A DNA stretch of 64,000 bases from Streptomyces armeniacus (GCF_003355155.1 NZ_CP031320.1:3773367-3837366); one strand, 5' to 3'; numbered from the stretch's first letter, positions 24,533 through 33,605 are shown. The notes: generated by a model not told the origin, from the sequence alone. Numbers and translations: made by a program.

Positions 24533-25173
24533 TGGATCGCCCCCTCCACGCTGCGTATGTCGGCCGTCGTGCTGATCGCCGCCGTGACGACGGCGCACAG
24601 TCCGGCCGCGACATCCCGTACGGACATCGACGGCTGCGCCGCCCCCGCGACCTGCTGCGGCGCGTACGGCACATGCACGAACCCGCCGCGCAGCCCGGGG
24701 TGTTCGGTGGCGATGAGGTGGGCGAGGCCGTAGAAGACGTGGTTGCAGACGAACGTACCGGCCGTCTGCGACACGGACGCGGACAGCCCGGCGGCGCGTA
24801 CGGCGGCGACGCACGCCTTCACCGGCAGCGACGCGAAGTACGCGGCGGGGGCGCCCGGTACGACGGGCCGGTCGAGCGGCTGGTGGCCGGCGTTGTCGGG
24901 GATGCGGGCGTCGTCGAGGTTGAGGGCGACGCGCTCGACCGTGAGGTCGGGCCGGCCGCCCGCCTGCCCGACGCAGAGGACGAGGTGCGGGGCGTACGCG
25001 GCGACCGCCTCCCGGAGCTCGTCGACCGCCGTGCCGAAGACGCAGCTCAGCCGTACGGCCGTGACCTCGGTCCAGGCGGGCGGTTCGGCCGCGACCGACT
25101 GGACGGCGTCCCAGGACGGGTTGGACGTCTCGCCTCCGAACGGCTCGAAGCCGGTGAGCAGTACGCGTGTCAC
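24529..25173 (-). CDS. pcp: Pyroglutamyl-peptidase I
   Basis: The 214-residue cysteine peptidase C15 removes N-terminal pyroglutamate from peptides. The N-terminus VTRVLLTGFEPFGGETSNPS is the family signature. The catalytic cysteine is in TAGTFVCNHVFYGL, and the histidine in GGFVHVPYAPQQ. The GTG at 25173 gives the normal family length, but no good ribosome site precedes it. The frame is open for another 58 residues upstream (PDVPDPAPGPGAEADD...), so a longer N-terminus cannot be excluded. It is coupled to DUF2891, suggesting a shared task in peptide or wall-fragment turnover. Confidence 0.87.
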   Translation of the reverse strand: MTRVLLTGFEPFGGETSNPSWDAVQSVAAEPPAWTEVTAVRLSCVFGTAVDELREAVAAYAPHLVLCVGQAGGRPDLTVERVALNLDDARIPDNAGHQPLDRPVVPGAPAAYFASLPVKACVAAVRAAGLSASVSQTAGTFVCNHVFYGLAHLIATEHPGLRGGFVHVPYAPQQVAGAAQPSMSVRDVAAGLCAVVTAAISTTADIRSVEGAIH

Positions 25174-25600
25174 CGAGCCGTCGGCGACGGCGAACACGTC
25201 GTCGGCCTCCGCGCCGGGGCCGGGCGCCGGGTCCGGCACGTCCGGCACCAGGCGCGGCGCGGGGCGCGCGGCGCGAGGCGCGGGGCTGGTCCCGCCGGGC
25301 AAGGGCCGGCGGGGCGGCGCCGCCGGCCTGTGCCGCGGCCTGAGCAACGGGGCCCACCGGGGCGTCGCGGGCCCGCTCTCCGTGGTGGAGGGGGCGCCGT
25401 GCTCAATGCGGCCGTGGTCTGCGGATCGGGGGGCGCGTCGGCGAGCATGATGGAGCGAAGACGGATACCTCGGCCGAGGAAGGCCAGCACGAGCGGGCGG
25501 ACGTAGGAAATGTACCGGGAAGAGTATTCCTTATAGGCGGTGGGCTGGGGGAGAATCGGCGCGGCAGACGTACATCAGCAAAAGCGGAAGCGGAGAGCAC
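25174..25600. other. Long gap between pcp and the small GntR gene
   Basis: These 427 bases are GC-rich without a convincing gene. The left part is the open but unrecognised upstream extension of the pcp frame. The right part (about 25510-25545) is more A/T-rich, with TATTCCTTATAGG, and probably carries the divergent promoters of pcp and the GntR gene. No palindrome stood out. Confidence 0.5.
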
Positions 25601-25978
25601 GTGTCCCTGCAGATCGGTATCGATACGGGCGCGGCCGAGGCCCCGTACGAACAGCTCCGCGCCCAGATCGCCGAACAGGCCCGCGGCGGCACCCTCCCCG
25701 TCGGCTACCGGCTGCCCACCGTACGCGGGCTGGCCGGGGAGCTGGGGCTGGCCGCGAACACCGTCGCCAAGGCGTACCGCGCGCTGGAGGCGGACGGTGT
25801 GGTCGAGACGCGCGGGCGCAACGGCACCTTCGTCGCCGCCGCCGGCGCCGCCGCGGACCGTGAACTGGCCGAGGCGGCGCAGGCGTACGCGCGGCGCGCG
25901 CGCCGGCTCGGGCTGGACCGTGCCGCCGCGCGCGCCGCCGTGGAGGACGCGCTGCGCGCGGCGTACGGGCAGGCGTGA
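25601..25978 (+). CDS. Small GntR-family regulator, YtrA type
   Basis: The 125-residue protein consists of a GntR winged helix (YEQLRAQIAEQARGGTLPVGYRLPTVRGLAGELGLAANTVAKAYRALEADGVV, read in parts) and a C-terminal helix of only about 45 residues. That is the YtrA subfamily pattern, often linked to ABC transporters. Here no transporter is adjacent; the nearest neighbours are pcp (divergent) and a secreted protein (convergent). GTG start after GGAGAG. Confidence 0.88.
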   Translation: MSLQIGIDTGAAEAPYEQLRAQIAEQARGGTLPVGYRLPTVRGLAGELGLAANTVAKAYRALEADGVVETRGRNGTFVAAAGAAADRELAEAAQAYARRARRLGLDRAAARAAVEDALRAAYGQA

Positions 25979-26032
25979 CGCGTCACGCCCCCCGGCCGTA
26001 CGCCCCGGCGCACCGGGGCGGCGGCCGTACGG

Positions 26033-26656
26033 TCAGAGCTTGTTGACCGCCGTGCGCACCGTGTCCTTGAAGTCCGCGACGGGCGCGTCCTCCAGGGTGC
26101 CGATCTGGCCCCATGACACGACCGTCACGGTCGCGCCGTCGCGTCCCACGCCGAACAGGTGCACGTTGTGCGAGGACTCGGGGAGCGCGGTGTACGTGCC
26201 GTACACCTGCGCGCCGTCCTGCGCGTCGACCTTGCCGTAGTCCTTCCAGGAGGCGGTGCCCTCCGGGTAGTCGGCGAGCCACTCGTCGGTGCAGTTCGTG
26301 TAGCCCTTGCGGAGCTTGGCGGCCAGCTTGGCCGCCTTCTGCTCGCTGCCCAGGGAGACGCTGACCTGCGTCGCGCCGGTGTCGAGGTCGGTGCTGTACG
26401 TGCGGTGCCAGGTGCGGTCGCCGGACGGCATCGCGTCGTCCAGGCAGAACGGACGCGGATCGGGCAGCCCGGTGCTGACGTCTCCGGCCTGCCAGGACGA
26501 GGACGGGTGCGGCGGCAGCTCGGCGGGCTCCAGGAAGCCCGGTGCGGTGGCGGACGGCTCCGCCGCCGCGCTCTGCCCGGCGGTGAACAGGCCCGCACCC
26601 GCGACGGCGGCGGCAGCCGCCGTCGCCGCGGCGATACGGATGGAACGAGAAGGCAT
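26033..26656 (-). CDS. Secreted protein of unknown function
   Basis: The 207-residue protein has a signal peptide (RIAAATAAAAAVAGAGLFTAGQSAAA). The mature domain (from EPSATAPGFLEPAELPPHPS) has two or three cysteines (CLDDAMPSG, TNCTDEWL) likely to form a disulfide. It also has a repeating strand pattern with VSVSLGSEQKAAKLAAKLRKGY, as in actinobacterial PknH-sensor or lipoprotein-like extracellular domains. No catalytic motif is visible. Start: ATG 26656, with AAAGG eight bases before it. It follows the AAA ATPase on the same strand after 187 bases. Confidence 0.75.
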   Translation of the reverse strand: MPSRSIRIAAATAAAAAVAGAGLFTAGQSAAAEPSATAPGFLEPAELPPHPSSSWQAGDVSTGLPDPRPFCLDDAMPSGDRTWHRTYSTDLDTGATQVSVSLGSEQKAAKLAAKLRKGYTNCTDEWLADYPEGTASWKDYGKVDAQDGAQVYGTYTALPESSHNVHLFGVGRDGATVTVVSWGQIGTLEDAPVADFKDTVRTAVNKL

Positions 26657-26843
26657 GGTCTGAACCTTTCCCCCAGACGGAAAACTCTCGCCATGGAGAC
26701 CCGCGGTGCGGCCCGTAGGTTGTACGCCCGCCGGCAGAGATCCACTCGGGGGTGGGGCAGCGGGCCCGTGGGAACAGGCGAACGGGCGGACAGACGAACG
26801 GGTCCGCGGGAACGGCCCGTCCCCCGCGGACCGCGCGCGTCCG

Positions 26844-28004
26844 CTACAGGTACAGGCCCGAGTCGCGGCTCGGCTGCATCGGCACCGACGACGGCGCGCT
26901 GCCGCGCCGCAGCGCGAACAGCTCGGCGAGCGTCGCGCCGTCCCGGCCGACACCGTCCTCCGTGCCGAGCCAGTTCACCGCCTCGCCGCGGGTGAGCCGT
27001 CCGACCTCGATACGGGCCAGGCAGCGGCCGGGGCGGACGACGGCGGGGTGCAGCCGCTCCAGGTCCTCGTTGGTGGTGACGCCGACCAGGACGTTGCGGC
27101 CCTGCCCGAGCAGCCCGTCCGTGAGGTTGAGCAGCCGCGAAAGGGCCTGGCCCGCCGCGTACTTGGCCTCGCCGCGGATCAACTCGTCGCAGTCCTCCAG
27201 CAGGAGCAGCCGCCAGCGCTCCTTGCCCGGCTCGGTGTCGTCGGCACCGATGGCGATGTCCATGAGGTACCCGATGTCGTTGAACAGCCGCTCCGGGTCC
27301 AGCACGCAGTCCACCTGGCACCAGTCGCGCCACGAACGGGCGAGGGTGCGCAGAGCGGACGTCTTGCCCGTACCGGGTGGACCGTGCAGGAGCAGCAGCC
27401 GCCCCGAGATGTCGTCGGGTGTGACCTTCATCAAGTCGCCCATGGCGTCGGCGACCGGGGCCGTGTAGTTCCCGCTGACTTCGTCCCAGGCACCGGCCGT
27501 GATGGTGCGGCTGGTGCGGAACGGGCCGCGGCGCGGCGAGTGGTACCAGAAGCCCATCGAGACGTTCTCCGGCTGCGGCTCCGGCTCGTCCTCCGCGCCG
27601 TCCACGGCCTCCTTGAGCCGCTGTTCGGCCAGTTCCCCGGTGACCGCCGTGACCGTGACGTCGGCGCCCTCGCTCCAGCGCGACACCAGCACCGTCCAGC
27701 CCTCGCCCTCCGCGAGCACCGTGCCCCGGTCGTCGTCGCGCGCGTCCCGCAGGACGGCGGCGCCGGACGGCAGCAGGGTGTGGTCCTTCTTCACCCGATC
27801 CACGGAGTGGCTGCGGGCGAAGGGCTGCTCGCCGGTCGTGAAGCGGCCCAGGAAAAGGGAGTCGATGACGTCGGAGGGGGAGTCGTTGTCGTCGACGTTC
27901 AGCCGGATGGGCAGGGCGCTCTCGGTGGGCGTGGGCAGTGCGGAGGTGGGCAGGGCGGGGCTCCTGTCGTCGGCGGGTCGGCGGTCGGCACACATGCCTG
28001 CCAT
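26844..28004 (-). CDS. DUF5925 / AAA+ ATPase
   Basis: The 386-residue protein has an N-terminal DUF5925 domain (SALPIRLNVDDNDSPSDVIDSLF in parts, to about residue 165). It is followed by an AAA+ domain with Walker A (LLHGPPGTGKTSALRTLARSW), Walker B (WRLLLLEDCDELI), sensor 1 (VLVGVTTNEDL) and the arginine finger region VVRPGRCLARIEVG. The architecture is conserved in Streptomyces, but its clients are unknown; a chaperone or remodelling role is likely. ATG 28004 was chosen over the in-frame ATG at 27995; neither has a strong ribosome site. Confidence 0.85.
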   Translation of the reverse strand: MAGMCADRRPADDRSPALPTSALPTPTESALPIRLNVDDNDSPSDVIDSLFLGRFTTGEQPFARSHSVDRVKKDHTLLPSGAAVLRDARDDDRGTVLAEGEGWTVLVSRWSEGADVTVTAVTGELAEQRLKEAVDGAEDEPEPQPENVSMGFWYHSPRRGPFRTSRTITAGAWDEVSGNYTAPVADAMGDLMKVTPDDISGRLLLLHGPPGTGKTSALRTLARSWRDWCQVDCVLDPERLFNDIGYLMDIAIGADDTEPGKERWRLLLLEDCDELIRGEAKYAAGQALSRLLNLTDGLLGQGRNVLVGVTTNEDLERLHPAVVRPGRCLARIEVGRLTRGEAVNWLGTEDGVGRDGATLAELFALRRGSAPSSVPMQPSRDSGLYL

Positions 28005-28165
28005 GATCCGGCATGTGCCCCGGTCCCGCACGCGCGTTTTCGCACAGCGTTCGTCAACGCCCTTGCGGGGTAGGTGAATCAGGTGCCCGGGATACCGGAG
28101 TGTCGCTGATGGGCGATAGGGTTACTCTGCCCGGGCCGGGTGCCCTCGTATGGGTGGGGAGTGAC

Positions 28166-28432
28166 ATGGAACAGATAACAGTGCGCAGCAGGGCGCGCGT
28201 GCCAGCCGTGAAGTGCGGCACAGGCGCGACGAGCTCGCGCCTGGACCGACATCTATCGGTGCTGGCCGGTCCCGCCGTACCGCAAGGCGAGACCGACGAC
28301 GCGACCACGCTGATGCGGGAGATCACCAGGCGCGACCCCGCGCCGAACCGTGCGAAGACCCGGCGCGCACGCGTCTCGCTCTTCGCTCCGCTGCGCCGGC
28401 TGCGGCGGTCGATCTTCGGCGGGCGCGGCTGA
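28166..28432 (+). CDS. Small basic conserved protein
   Basis: The 88-residue protein has a conserved N-terminus (MEQITVRSRARVPAVKCGTG) and a very basic C-terminus (RARVSLFAPLRRLRRSIFGG) that looks amphipathic. Short proteins of this kind occur in many streptomycetes; no function is known to me. ATG 28166 is preceded by GGGGAGTG. A TTACTCT box near 28119 may be a -10 element. A strong hairpin starts four bases after the stop, which supports a monocistronic gene. Confidence 0.72.
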   Translation: MEQITVRSRARVPAVKCGTGATSSRLDRHLSVLAGPAVPQGETDDATTLMREITRRDPAPNRAKTRRARVSLFAPLRRLRRSIFGGRG

Positions 28433-28436
28433 GCGG

Positions 28437-28467
28437 CGTACGTACCGCCGGCCGGGCGGTACGTACG
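28437..28467. terminator. Perfect 13-bp hairpin after the small gene
   Basis: CGTACGTACCGCC (28437-28449) and GGCGGTACGTACG (28455-28467) are exact reverse complements with a five-base loop. A second signal follows: GAGGG (28503-28507) can pair with CCCTC (28523-28527), which directly abuts TTTTT (28528-28532). That is a rare T-tailed terminator for this GC content. Confidence 0.7.
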
Positions 28468-28625
28468 GCCGGCTGACGGAGCATGCACGGGACGCGAGGA
28501 CCGAGGGGGACGGTCCTGGCGGCCCTCTTTTTGCGTTCTGCGGCGGGCCGCATGCCCCGTTGACGTACGGTCCGGTGCGCCACGGTCCGGTGCGCCAGCC
28601 CGTACGTACGCCCCCGCCGTCCCGT

Positions 28626-29384
28626 TCAGTCCGTCCGCGCGTCCACGGTCACCGAGAGCGAGAAGCGGTCACCGCGGTAGTGAATGCGCGCCACGTCCAC
28701 CACCCGGCCGGTGTGGTCGTAGGTCACCCCCGTGTAGTGCAGGATCGGGCTGAGCAGCGGCACGTCGAGGAGCTTCGCCGTCTCCGGGTCCGCCAGCCGG
28801 GCCTCCACGGTGTCCGTGATCCGGCTGATCCGCACCCCCACCCCGTCTCGCAGCACCTTGGTCATCGGCCAGCCGCGTTCCAGATCCGCGGTGTCGACGT
28901 GCGGTGCGATCTCGGGGTGCAGCAGGTTCTCCGCCCAGTTCGTCGGCTCGCCGCTCTCCCGGTCGCGGCGCAGCCGGCGGTACGTCATGGTCTCCTCGAT
29001 GTCCGGGAAGTATTCGGCGAGTTCGGTGGGCACCACGCCGGGGCGGTGCGACAGCAGTTCGGTCTCCTCGCCGGACTGCTGGGCGACGATGGCGTCCACC
29101 GAGCCCAGCAGCCGTACGGTACGGGCGCGGTGCGCGTCCGGTTCGATGAACGTGCCGCGCCGCCGGTGGCGGCTGATCAGCCCCTCCGTCTCCAGCTCCT
29201 TCAGGGCCTGCCGCATGGTCAGCACGCTCACGCCGTAGTGCTCCGCCAGCCGGTCCTCGGTCGGCAGGCGGAGCGGCGCGTCCGGCGCGCGCCCGAGTAT
29301 CGAGGCACGCAGTGACTGCGAGACCTGATACCAGAGCGGCAGCTTCCGGTTCAGTTCGAGCGAGTCGGGCGCGAAAACGGTCAC
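28626..29384 (-). CDS. GntR/HutC-family regulator with UTRA domain
   Basis: The 252-residue protein has an N-terminal GntR winged helix (LRLPTEDRLAEHYGVSVLTMRQALKELETEGLISR, read in parts) and a UTRA ligand-binding domain with the chorismate-lyase fold (ETMTYRRLRRDRESGEPTNW, VRISRITDTVEA, LLSPILHYTG). It lies 104 bases after hmgA on the same strand and may be co-transcribed, so it could sense a tyrosine-pathway intermediate. GTG 29384 is preceded by AGGAAG. Confidence 0.88.
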   Translation of the reverse strand: MTVFAPDSLELNRKLPLWYQVSQSLRASILGRAPDAPLRLPTEDRLAEHYGVSVLTMRQALKELETEGLISRHRRRGTFIEPDAHRARTVRLLGSVDAIVAQQSGEETELLSHRPGVVPTELAEYFPDIEETMTYRRLRRDRESGEPTNWAENLLHPEIAPHVDTADLERGWPMTKVLRDGVGVRISRITDTVEARLADPETAKLLDVPLLSPILHYTGVTYDHTGRVVDVARIHYRGDRFSLSVTVDARTD

Positions 29385-29405
29385 GGTCGGCTTCCTGTTG
29401 CTCGG

Positions 29406-29461
29406 GACTCGGACTCGGGAGTCGGGGACTCGGGAGCCGGTCTCGGGGGCTGTGGACTCGG
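29406..29461. repeat. GACTCGG repeat cluster between hmgA and the GntR gene
   Basis: GACTCGG occurs at 29406, 29412, 29427 and 29455, with an inverted GAGTC at 29420. The cluster fills the leader of the GntR gene and may be an operator array or a chance expansion. Confidence 0.45.
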
Positions 29462-29488
29462 AACCCGCGGCCTCCGGTCATGCTCCCG

Positions 29489-30826
29489 TCATGACCGGAA
29501 GTGGCGTTCCAGACCCTGCCACACGTCGTCGTAGCCGCTCTGGAGATGGCCGGCGGCCATCGCCTGCGCGGTGGCCGTCACCGGCCAGCGGGTCTCGAAC
29601 ATGAAGGCGAGCCCATTGTCCACCTTCTGCGGCTTCAGCTCGGCGGTGCTGGCCCTGTCGAACGTCTCACGGTCCGGCCCGTGCGCCGACATCATGTTGT
29701 GCAGCGAGCCGCCGCCGGGTACGAAGCCTTCCGCCTTGGCGTCGTACGCGCCCTCGATCAGGCCCATGTACTCGCTCATCACGTTCCGGTGGAAGTACGG
29801 TGGCCGGAACGTGTCCTCGCCCACCAGCCAGCGCGGCGCGAACACCACGAAGTCCACGCCCGCCAGCCCCGGGGTGTCCGAGGGCGAGGTGAGGACGGTG
29901 AAGATGGACGGGTCGGGGTGGTCGTAGCTGATGCTGCCGAGCACGTTGAAGCGGTGCAGGTCGTAGACGTACGGCAGGTGGTTGCCGTGCCAGGCGACGA
30001 CGTCCAGCGGCGAGTGGTCGTACTCGGCGCGCCAGAGGTTGCCGCAGAACTTGTTGACCACCTCGACCGGCCGGTCCGCGTCGCCGCCGGCGCCGCCGTC
30101 CTCGTACGCGGCGACGGGGGCGAGGAAGTCCCGTGCGTTCGCGAGGCCGTTGGCGCCGATCGGGCCCAGGTCGGGGAGGACGAAGGGGCGGCCGTAGTTC
30201 TCGCAGACGTAGCCGCGTACGGACTCGTCCAGCAGCTCCACGCGGAAGCGCACGCCGCGCGGGATCAGCGCCACGTGCCCGGGGTCCGCACGCAGCAGCC
30301 CGAACTCCGTACGCAGCAGCAGGCCGCCGCGCTCGGGCACGATGAGCAGTTCGCCGTCGGCGTCGCTGAACACCCGGTCGGTCATGGGGGAGTTGGCGGC
30401 GTACAGGTGCACGGCCATGCCGGTGCGCTGGGCGGCGTCGCCGTTGCCGCCGAGGGTCCAGAGCCCGTCGAGGAAGTCGGTGCCGGCGGGCGGGTCCGGC
30501 AGCGGGCCCCAGCGCAGCCGGTTCGGGTCCGGGGCGGAGTCGGTGAAGGGGGCGCCGGACAGGGCGCCGTTGCCGGTCCGTACGAACCGGGGGTGCGCGG
30601 CGGAGGGGCGGATGCGGTAGAGCCACGAGCGGCGGTTGTGCGCCCGGGGCTCGGTGAAGGCCGTGCCGCTCAGCTGCTCCGCGTACAGCCCCAGGGGCGC
30701 GCGCTGCGGCGAGTTCCGTCCGATCGGCAGCGCGCCGGGCACCGCCTCGCTGCTGTGCTCGTTCCCGAAGCCGGAGAGGTGGTCCAGCCCCTCCGCCGTC
30801 TTGCGTGCCTGCTCGATGGTGGTCAT
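29489..30826 (-). CDS. hmgA: Homogentisate 1,2-dioxygenase
   Basis: The 445-residue non-heme iron enzyme opens the ring of homogentisate to maleylacetoacetate in tyrosine and phenylalanine breakdown. The N-terminus [18 protein letters not shown] and [19 protein letters not shown] are family blocks. The iron ligands are the His and Glu of [11 protein letters not shown] and the His of [11 protein letters not shown]. Start: ATG 30826 (MTTIEQARK) has GGGAGC at about seven bases; an ATG two codons upstream is too close to it. No fumarylacetoacetase gene is adjacent. A strong promoter with a palindromic operator precedes it. Confidence 0.95.
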   Translation of the reverse strand: MTTIEQARKTAEGLDHLSGFGNEHSSEAVPGALPIGRNSPQRAPLGLYAEQLSGTAFTEPRAHNRRSWLYRIRPSAAHPRFVRTGNGALSGAPFTDSAPDPNRLRWGPLPDPPAGTDFLDGLWTLGGNGDAAQRTGMAVHLYAANSPMTDRVFSDADGELLIVPERGGLLLRTEFGLLRADPGHVALIPRGVRFRVELLDESVRGYVCENYGRPFVLPDLGPIGANGLANARDFLAPVAAYEDGGAGGDADRPVEVVNKFCGNLWRAEYDHSPLDVVAWHGNHLPYVYDLHRFNVLGSISYDHPDPSIFTVLTSPSDTPGLAGVDFVVFAPRWLVGEDTFRPPYFHRNVMSEYMGLIEGAYDAKAEGFVPGGGSLHNMMSAHGPDRETFDRASTAELKPQKVDNGLAFMFETRWPVTATAQAMAAGHLQSGYDDVWQGLERHFRS

Positions 30827-30850
30827 CGACATGCTCCCGCCGTTTCAAGG

Positions 30851-30893
30851 ATTCCTATGGGAGACCATAGGAATAGGGGAGTGTCCGCGTCAA
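30851..30893 (-). promoter_or_regulatory. hmgA promoter with palindromic operator on the -10 box
   Basis: On the minus strand TTGACG (30888-30893) and TATGGT (30864-30869) are 18 bases apart. The -10 box is inside a perfect inverted repeat: ATTCCTATGG (30851-30860) and CCATAGGAAT (30865-30874) with a four-base spacer. A bound repressor would block polymerase. The likely binder is the GntR/UTRA protein or an unlinked tyrosine-pathway regulator. Confidence 0.65.
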
Positions 30894-30951
30894 CGACGCC
30901 ACGGTCATACGGTGCGCGCCGGTGCCGTGACCGAGCGCACCCCGCGGTGGG

Positions 30952-30986
30952 CTGACACCGGAAACTAGCGCCGCTAGTTTGGGTCC
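30952..30986 (+). promoter_or_regulatory. Leaderless promoter of the aldehyde dehydrogenase with 19-bp palindrome
   Basis: CTGACA (30952-30957) and TAGTTT (30975-30980) are 17 bases apart. The -10 box ends six bases before the ATG at 30987, so transcription should start on the start codon itself. AAACTAGCGCCGCTAGTTT (30962-30980) is a perfect 9-1-9 palindrome covering spacer and -10, a typical TetR-sized operator. No ribosome site is present. Confidence 0.65.
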
Positions 30987-32405
30987 ATGCAGGCACACGA
31001 CGGTATGTACATCGACGGCGCGTGGCGTACGGCCGCGGGCACCGGCACCATCGAGGTCGTCAACCCCGCCGACGAGACGGTGCTCGGCGCCGTACCCGCG
31101 GGCGAGGCGGAGGACGTGGACGCGGCCGTACGCGCCGCAGCCGCCGCGCTGCCCGGCTGGGCCGGCACGCCGACGGCCGAACGAGCCGCCCGTATCGGCG
31201 CCCTCCGCGACGTGCTGAACGGCCGGCACGAGGAGATCGCCCGTACGGTCACGGCCGAACTGGGCGCGCCCATCGGCTTCTCCCGCGCCGTGCACGCGGG
31301 CGTGCCGGTGAAGGTCGCCGACAGCTACGCGCGGCTCGCGGCCGAGCACCCCTTCGAGGAGAAGATCGGCAACTCCCGCGTCCTGCACGAGCCCGTCGGC
31401 GTCGTCGGCGCCATCACTCCCTGGAACTACCCGCTGCACCAGATCGTCGCCAAGGTCGCGCCCGCGCTGGCCGCGGGCTGCACGGTGGTGCTGAAGCCCG
31501 CCGAGAACACGCCGCTGGTGGCCCAGCTGTTCGCCGAGGCCGTACACGAAGCGGGCCTGCCCGCGGGGGTGTTCAACCTGGTCACCGGCCTCGGCCCGGT
31601 CGCGGGCGAGGCGCTGGCCGCGCACCCGGACGTCGACCTGGTGTCGTTCACGGGCTCCACCGCGGTCGGCAGCCGCATCGGTGCGCTCGCGGGCGGCGCG
31701 GTCAAGCGCGTGGCGCTGGAGCTGGGCGGCAAGTCCGCGAACGTGATCCTGCCCGGCGCCGACCTCACCCGCGCCGTCAAGGTGGGCGTCGCGAACGTCA
31801 TGTCCAACTCCGGCCAGACGTGCAGCGCCTGGACCCGGATGCTCGTCGACGCCGACCGGTACGACGAGGCCGTACGGCTGGCGGCCGAGGCCACCGCGAA
31901 GTACGCGCCCGGCGATCCGCTGGACGAGTCGGCCCGTACGGGCCCCGTCGTCAGCGCCCGGCAGCGCGACCGCGTGGCCGGCTACATCGCGCGCGGCGCG
32001 GAGGAGGGCGCGCGGATCGTCGCGGGCGGCCCCGGCGCGCCGGAGGGGCGCGAACGCGGCTGGTACGTGCGGCCCACGGTGTTCGCCGACGTCACACCGG
32101 AGATGACGATCGCGCAGGAGGAGATCTTCGGCCCGGTGCTGACGGTCCTGCGGTACGAGGACCTCGACGACGCCGTACGGATCGCCAACGGCACTGTGTA
32201 CGGCCTCGCCGGCGCCGTGTGGTCCGAGGACGAGGACGAGGCGGTCGCGTTCGCCCGCCGGCTGGAGACGGGGCAGGTCGACATCAACGGGGGGCGCTTC
32301 AACCCCCTTGCGCCGTTCGGCGGTTACAAGCGCTCCGGCGTGGGGCGCGAGCTGGGGGCGCACGGCCTCAGCGAGTACCTCCAGACGAAGTCGCTGCAGT
32401 TCTGA
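30987..32405 (+). CDS. NAD(P)-dependent aldehyde dehydrogenase
   Basis: The 472-residue enzyme of the classical ALDH family has the oxyanion asparagine in [10 protein letters not shown], the coenzyme loop [11 protein letters not shown], the base glutamate in [12 protein letters not shown] and the nucleophile cysteine in [13 protein letters not shown]. It oxidises an aldehyde to an acid. The alcohol dehydrogenase gene 111 bases downstream and the convergent TetR gene suggest an alcohol-to-acid module; the substrate is unknown. The message is probably leaderless: there is no ribosome site and a -10 box lies six bases before the ATG. Confidence 0.92.
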   Translation: MQAHDGMYIDGAWRTAAGTGTIEVVNPADETVLGAVPAGEAEDVDAAVRAAAAALPGWAGTPTAERAARIGALRDVLNGRHEEIARTVTAELGAPIGFSRAVHAGVPVKVADSYARLAAEHPFEEKIGNSRVLHEPVGVVGAITPWNYPLHQIVAKVAPALAAGCTVVLKPAENTPLVAQLFAEAVHEAGLPAGVFNLVTGLGPVAGEALAAHPDVDLVSFTGSTAVGSRIGALAGGAVKRVALELGGKSANVILPGADLTRAVKVGVANVMSNSGQTCSAWTRMLVDADRYDEAVRLAAEATAKYAPGDPLDESARTGPVVSARQRDRVAGYIARGAEEGARIVAGGPGAPEGRERGWYVRPTVFADVTPEMTIAQEEIFGPVLTVLRYEDLDDAVRIANGTVYGLAGAVWSEDEDEAVAFARRLETGQVDINGGRFNPLAPFGGYKRSGVGRELGAHGLSEYLQTKSLQF

Positions 32406-32470
32406 CGGCCCACGCCGAGAGGCTCACGCCGAGAGGCCCGGACCGAACAGCCCACGCCGAGAAGCCCGGA
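32406..32470. repeat. CACGCCGAGAGGC repeats in the ALDH-ADH gap
   Basis: Three copies of CACGCCGAGARGC lie in a row with small changes (near 32411, 32426 and 32453). They may be a small minisatellite; no hairpin strong enough for a terminator is seen. Confidence 0.5.
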
Positions 32471-32516
32471 CAGAGACGCCCCGTACAAAACCCGAGAACG
32501 CCGAGGAGCACCCCGC

Positions 32517-33605
32517 ATGGTCCGCGCCGCCGTACTGCCCGCCGTCGGAGCCCCGTTGGAGCTGACGGAGATCGAACTGCCCGAGCCGGGGCCGGGGCAG
32601 GTACGGGTGCGCCTGGCCGCCGCCGGGGTGTGCCACTCCGACCTGTCCCTGTCCAACGGCACCCTGCGCCAGCCCGTGCCCGCCGTCCTGGGCCACGAGG
32701 GCGCGGGCACGGTCGTCTCGGTCGGCGAGGGCGTCGGCACGGCGGCGCCCGGCGACCGCGTGGTCCTCAACTGGGCGCCGTCCTGCGGCAGCTGCCACTT
32801 CTGCGCCGAGCTCGCCGAGCCCTGGCTGTGCCAGCGCGCGAACGCCGCCACCACCGTGCCGTACGCCCGTACGGCGGCCGGTGACGAGCTGTACCCCGGG
32901 CTGAGCGTCGCCGCCTTCGCGGAGGAGACGGTCGTGCCCGCGCACGCCGTCCTGCCCGCGCCGGACGGCGTACCCCTGGCGGACGCGGCGCTGCTCGGCT
33001 GCGCGGCGCTCACGGGGTACGGCGCCGTGCACCACAGCGCGCGGGTGCGGGCGGGGGAGTCGGTGGCCGTGTTCGGCGTCGGCGGGGTCGGCCTGGCCAC
33101 GCTGCAGGCGGCGCGGATCGCCGGGGCGGAACGGATCGTGGCCGTGGACGTCGCCGCGGGCAAGCAGCCGCTGGCCGTCGCGGCCGGGGCGACGGACTTC
33201 GTCCTGGCCTCCGACACCACGGCGAAGGAGATCCGCGCGCTGACCGGCGGCCTCGGCGTGGACGTCGCCATCGAGTGCGCGGGGCGCGGCGCGGCGATCC
33301 GTACGGCGTGGAACTCCACGCGGCGCGGCGGCCGTACGACCGTGGTGGGCATCGGCGGCAAGGACGACCAGGTGTCGTTCTCCGCGCTGGAGATCTTCCA
33401 CTTCGCCCGCACGCTGTCCGGCTGCGTCTTCGGCGACTGCGTGCCGTCGCGTGATCTGCCGGTGCTGGCGGAACACGTACGGGAGGGGCGGCTCGACCTG
33501 GCGGCACTGGTCACCGAGCGGATCGGGCTGGACGGCATCCCGGCGGCGTTCGAGGCGATGACGGAGGGGCGCGGCGGGCGCGCGCTGGTGGTCTTCGAGC
33601 CGTAG
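32517..33605 (+). CDS. Zinc-dependent alcohol dehydrogenase
   Basis: The 362-residue medium-chain dehydrogenase has catalytic zinc ligands in AGVCHSDLS and LGHEGAGTVV, structural zinc cysteines in CGSCHFCAELAEPWLC and the Rossmann motif FGVGGVGLATLQAARI. It belongs to the class III / aryl-alcohol-like branch. It follows the aldehyde dehydrogenase and should supply its aldehyde. The start is the ATG at 32517 after GAGGAG. Its stop faces the TetR gene after 60 bases. Confidence 0.92.
   Translation: MVRAAVLPAVGAPLELTEIELPEPGPGQVRVRLAAAGVCHSDLSLSNGTLRQPVPAVLGHEGAGTVVSVGEGVGTAAPGDRVVLNWAPSCGSCHFCAELAEPWLCQRANAATTVPYARTAAGDELYPGLSVAAFAEETVVPAHAVLPAPDGVPLADAALLGCAALTGYGAVHHSARVRAGESVAVFGVGGVGLATLQAARIAGAERIVAVDVAAGKQPLAVAAGATDFVLASDTTAKEIRALTGGLGVDVAIECAGRGAAIRTAWNSTRRGGRTTVVGIGGKDDQVSFSALEIFHFARTLSGCVFGDCVPSRDLPVLAEHVREGRLDLAALVTERIGLDGIPAAFEAMTEGRGGRALVVFEP

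Noticed and set aside
25170..25490. Possible extra gene on the minus strand upstream of pcp
   Set aside because: The translation is proline/arginine-rich without any family pattern and fits the shadow behaviour of high-GC gaps.
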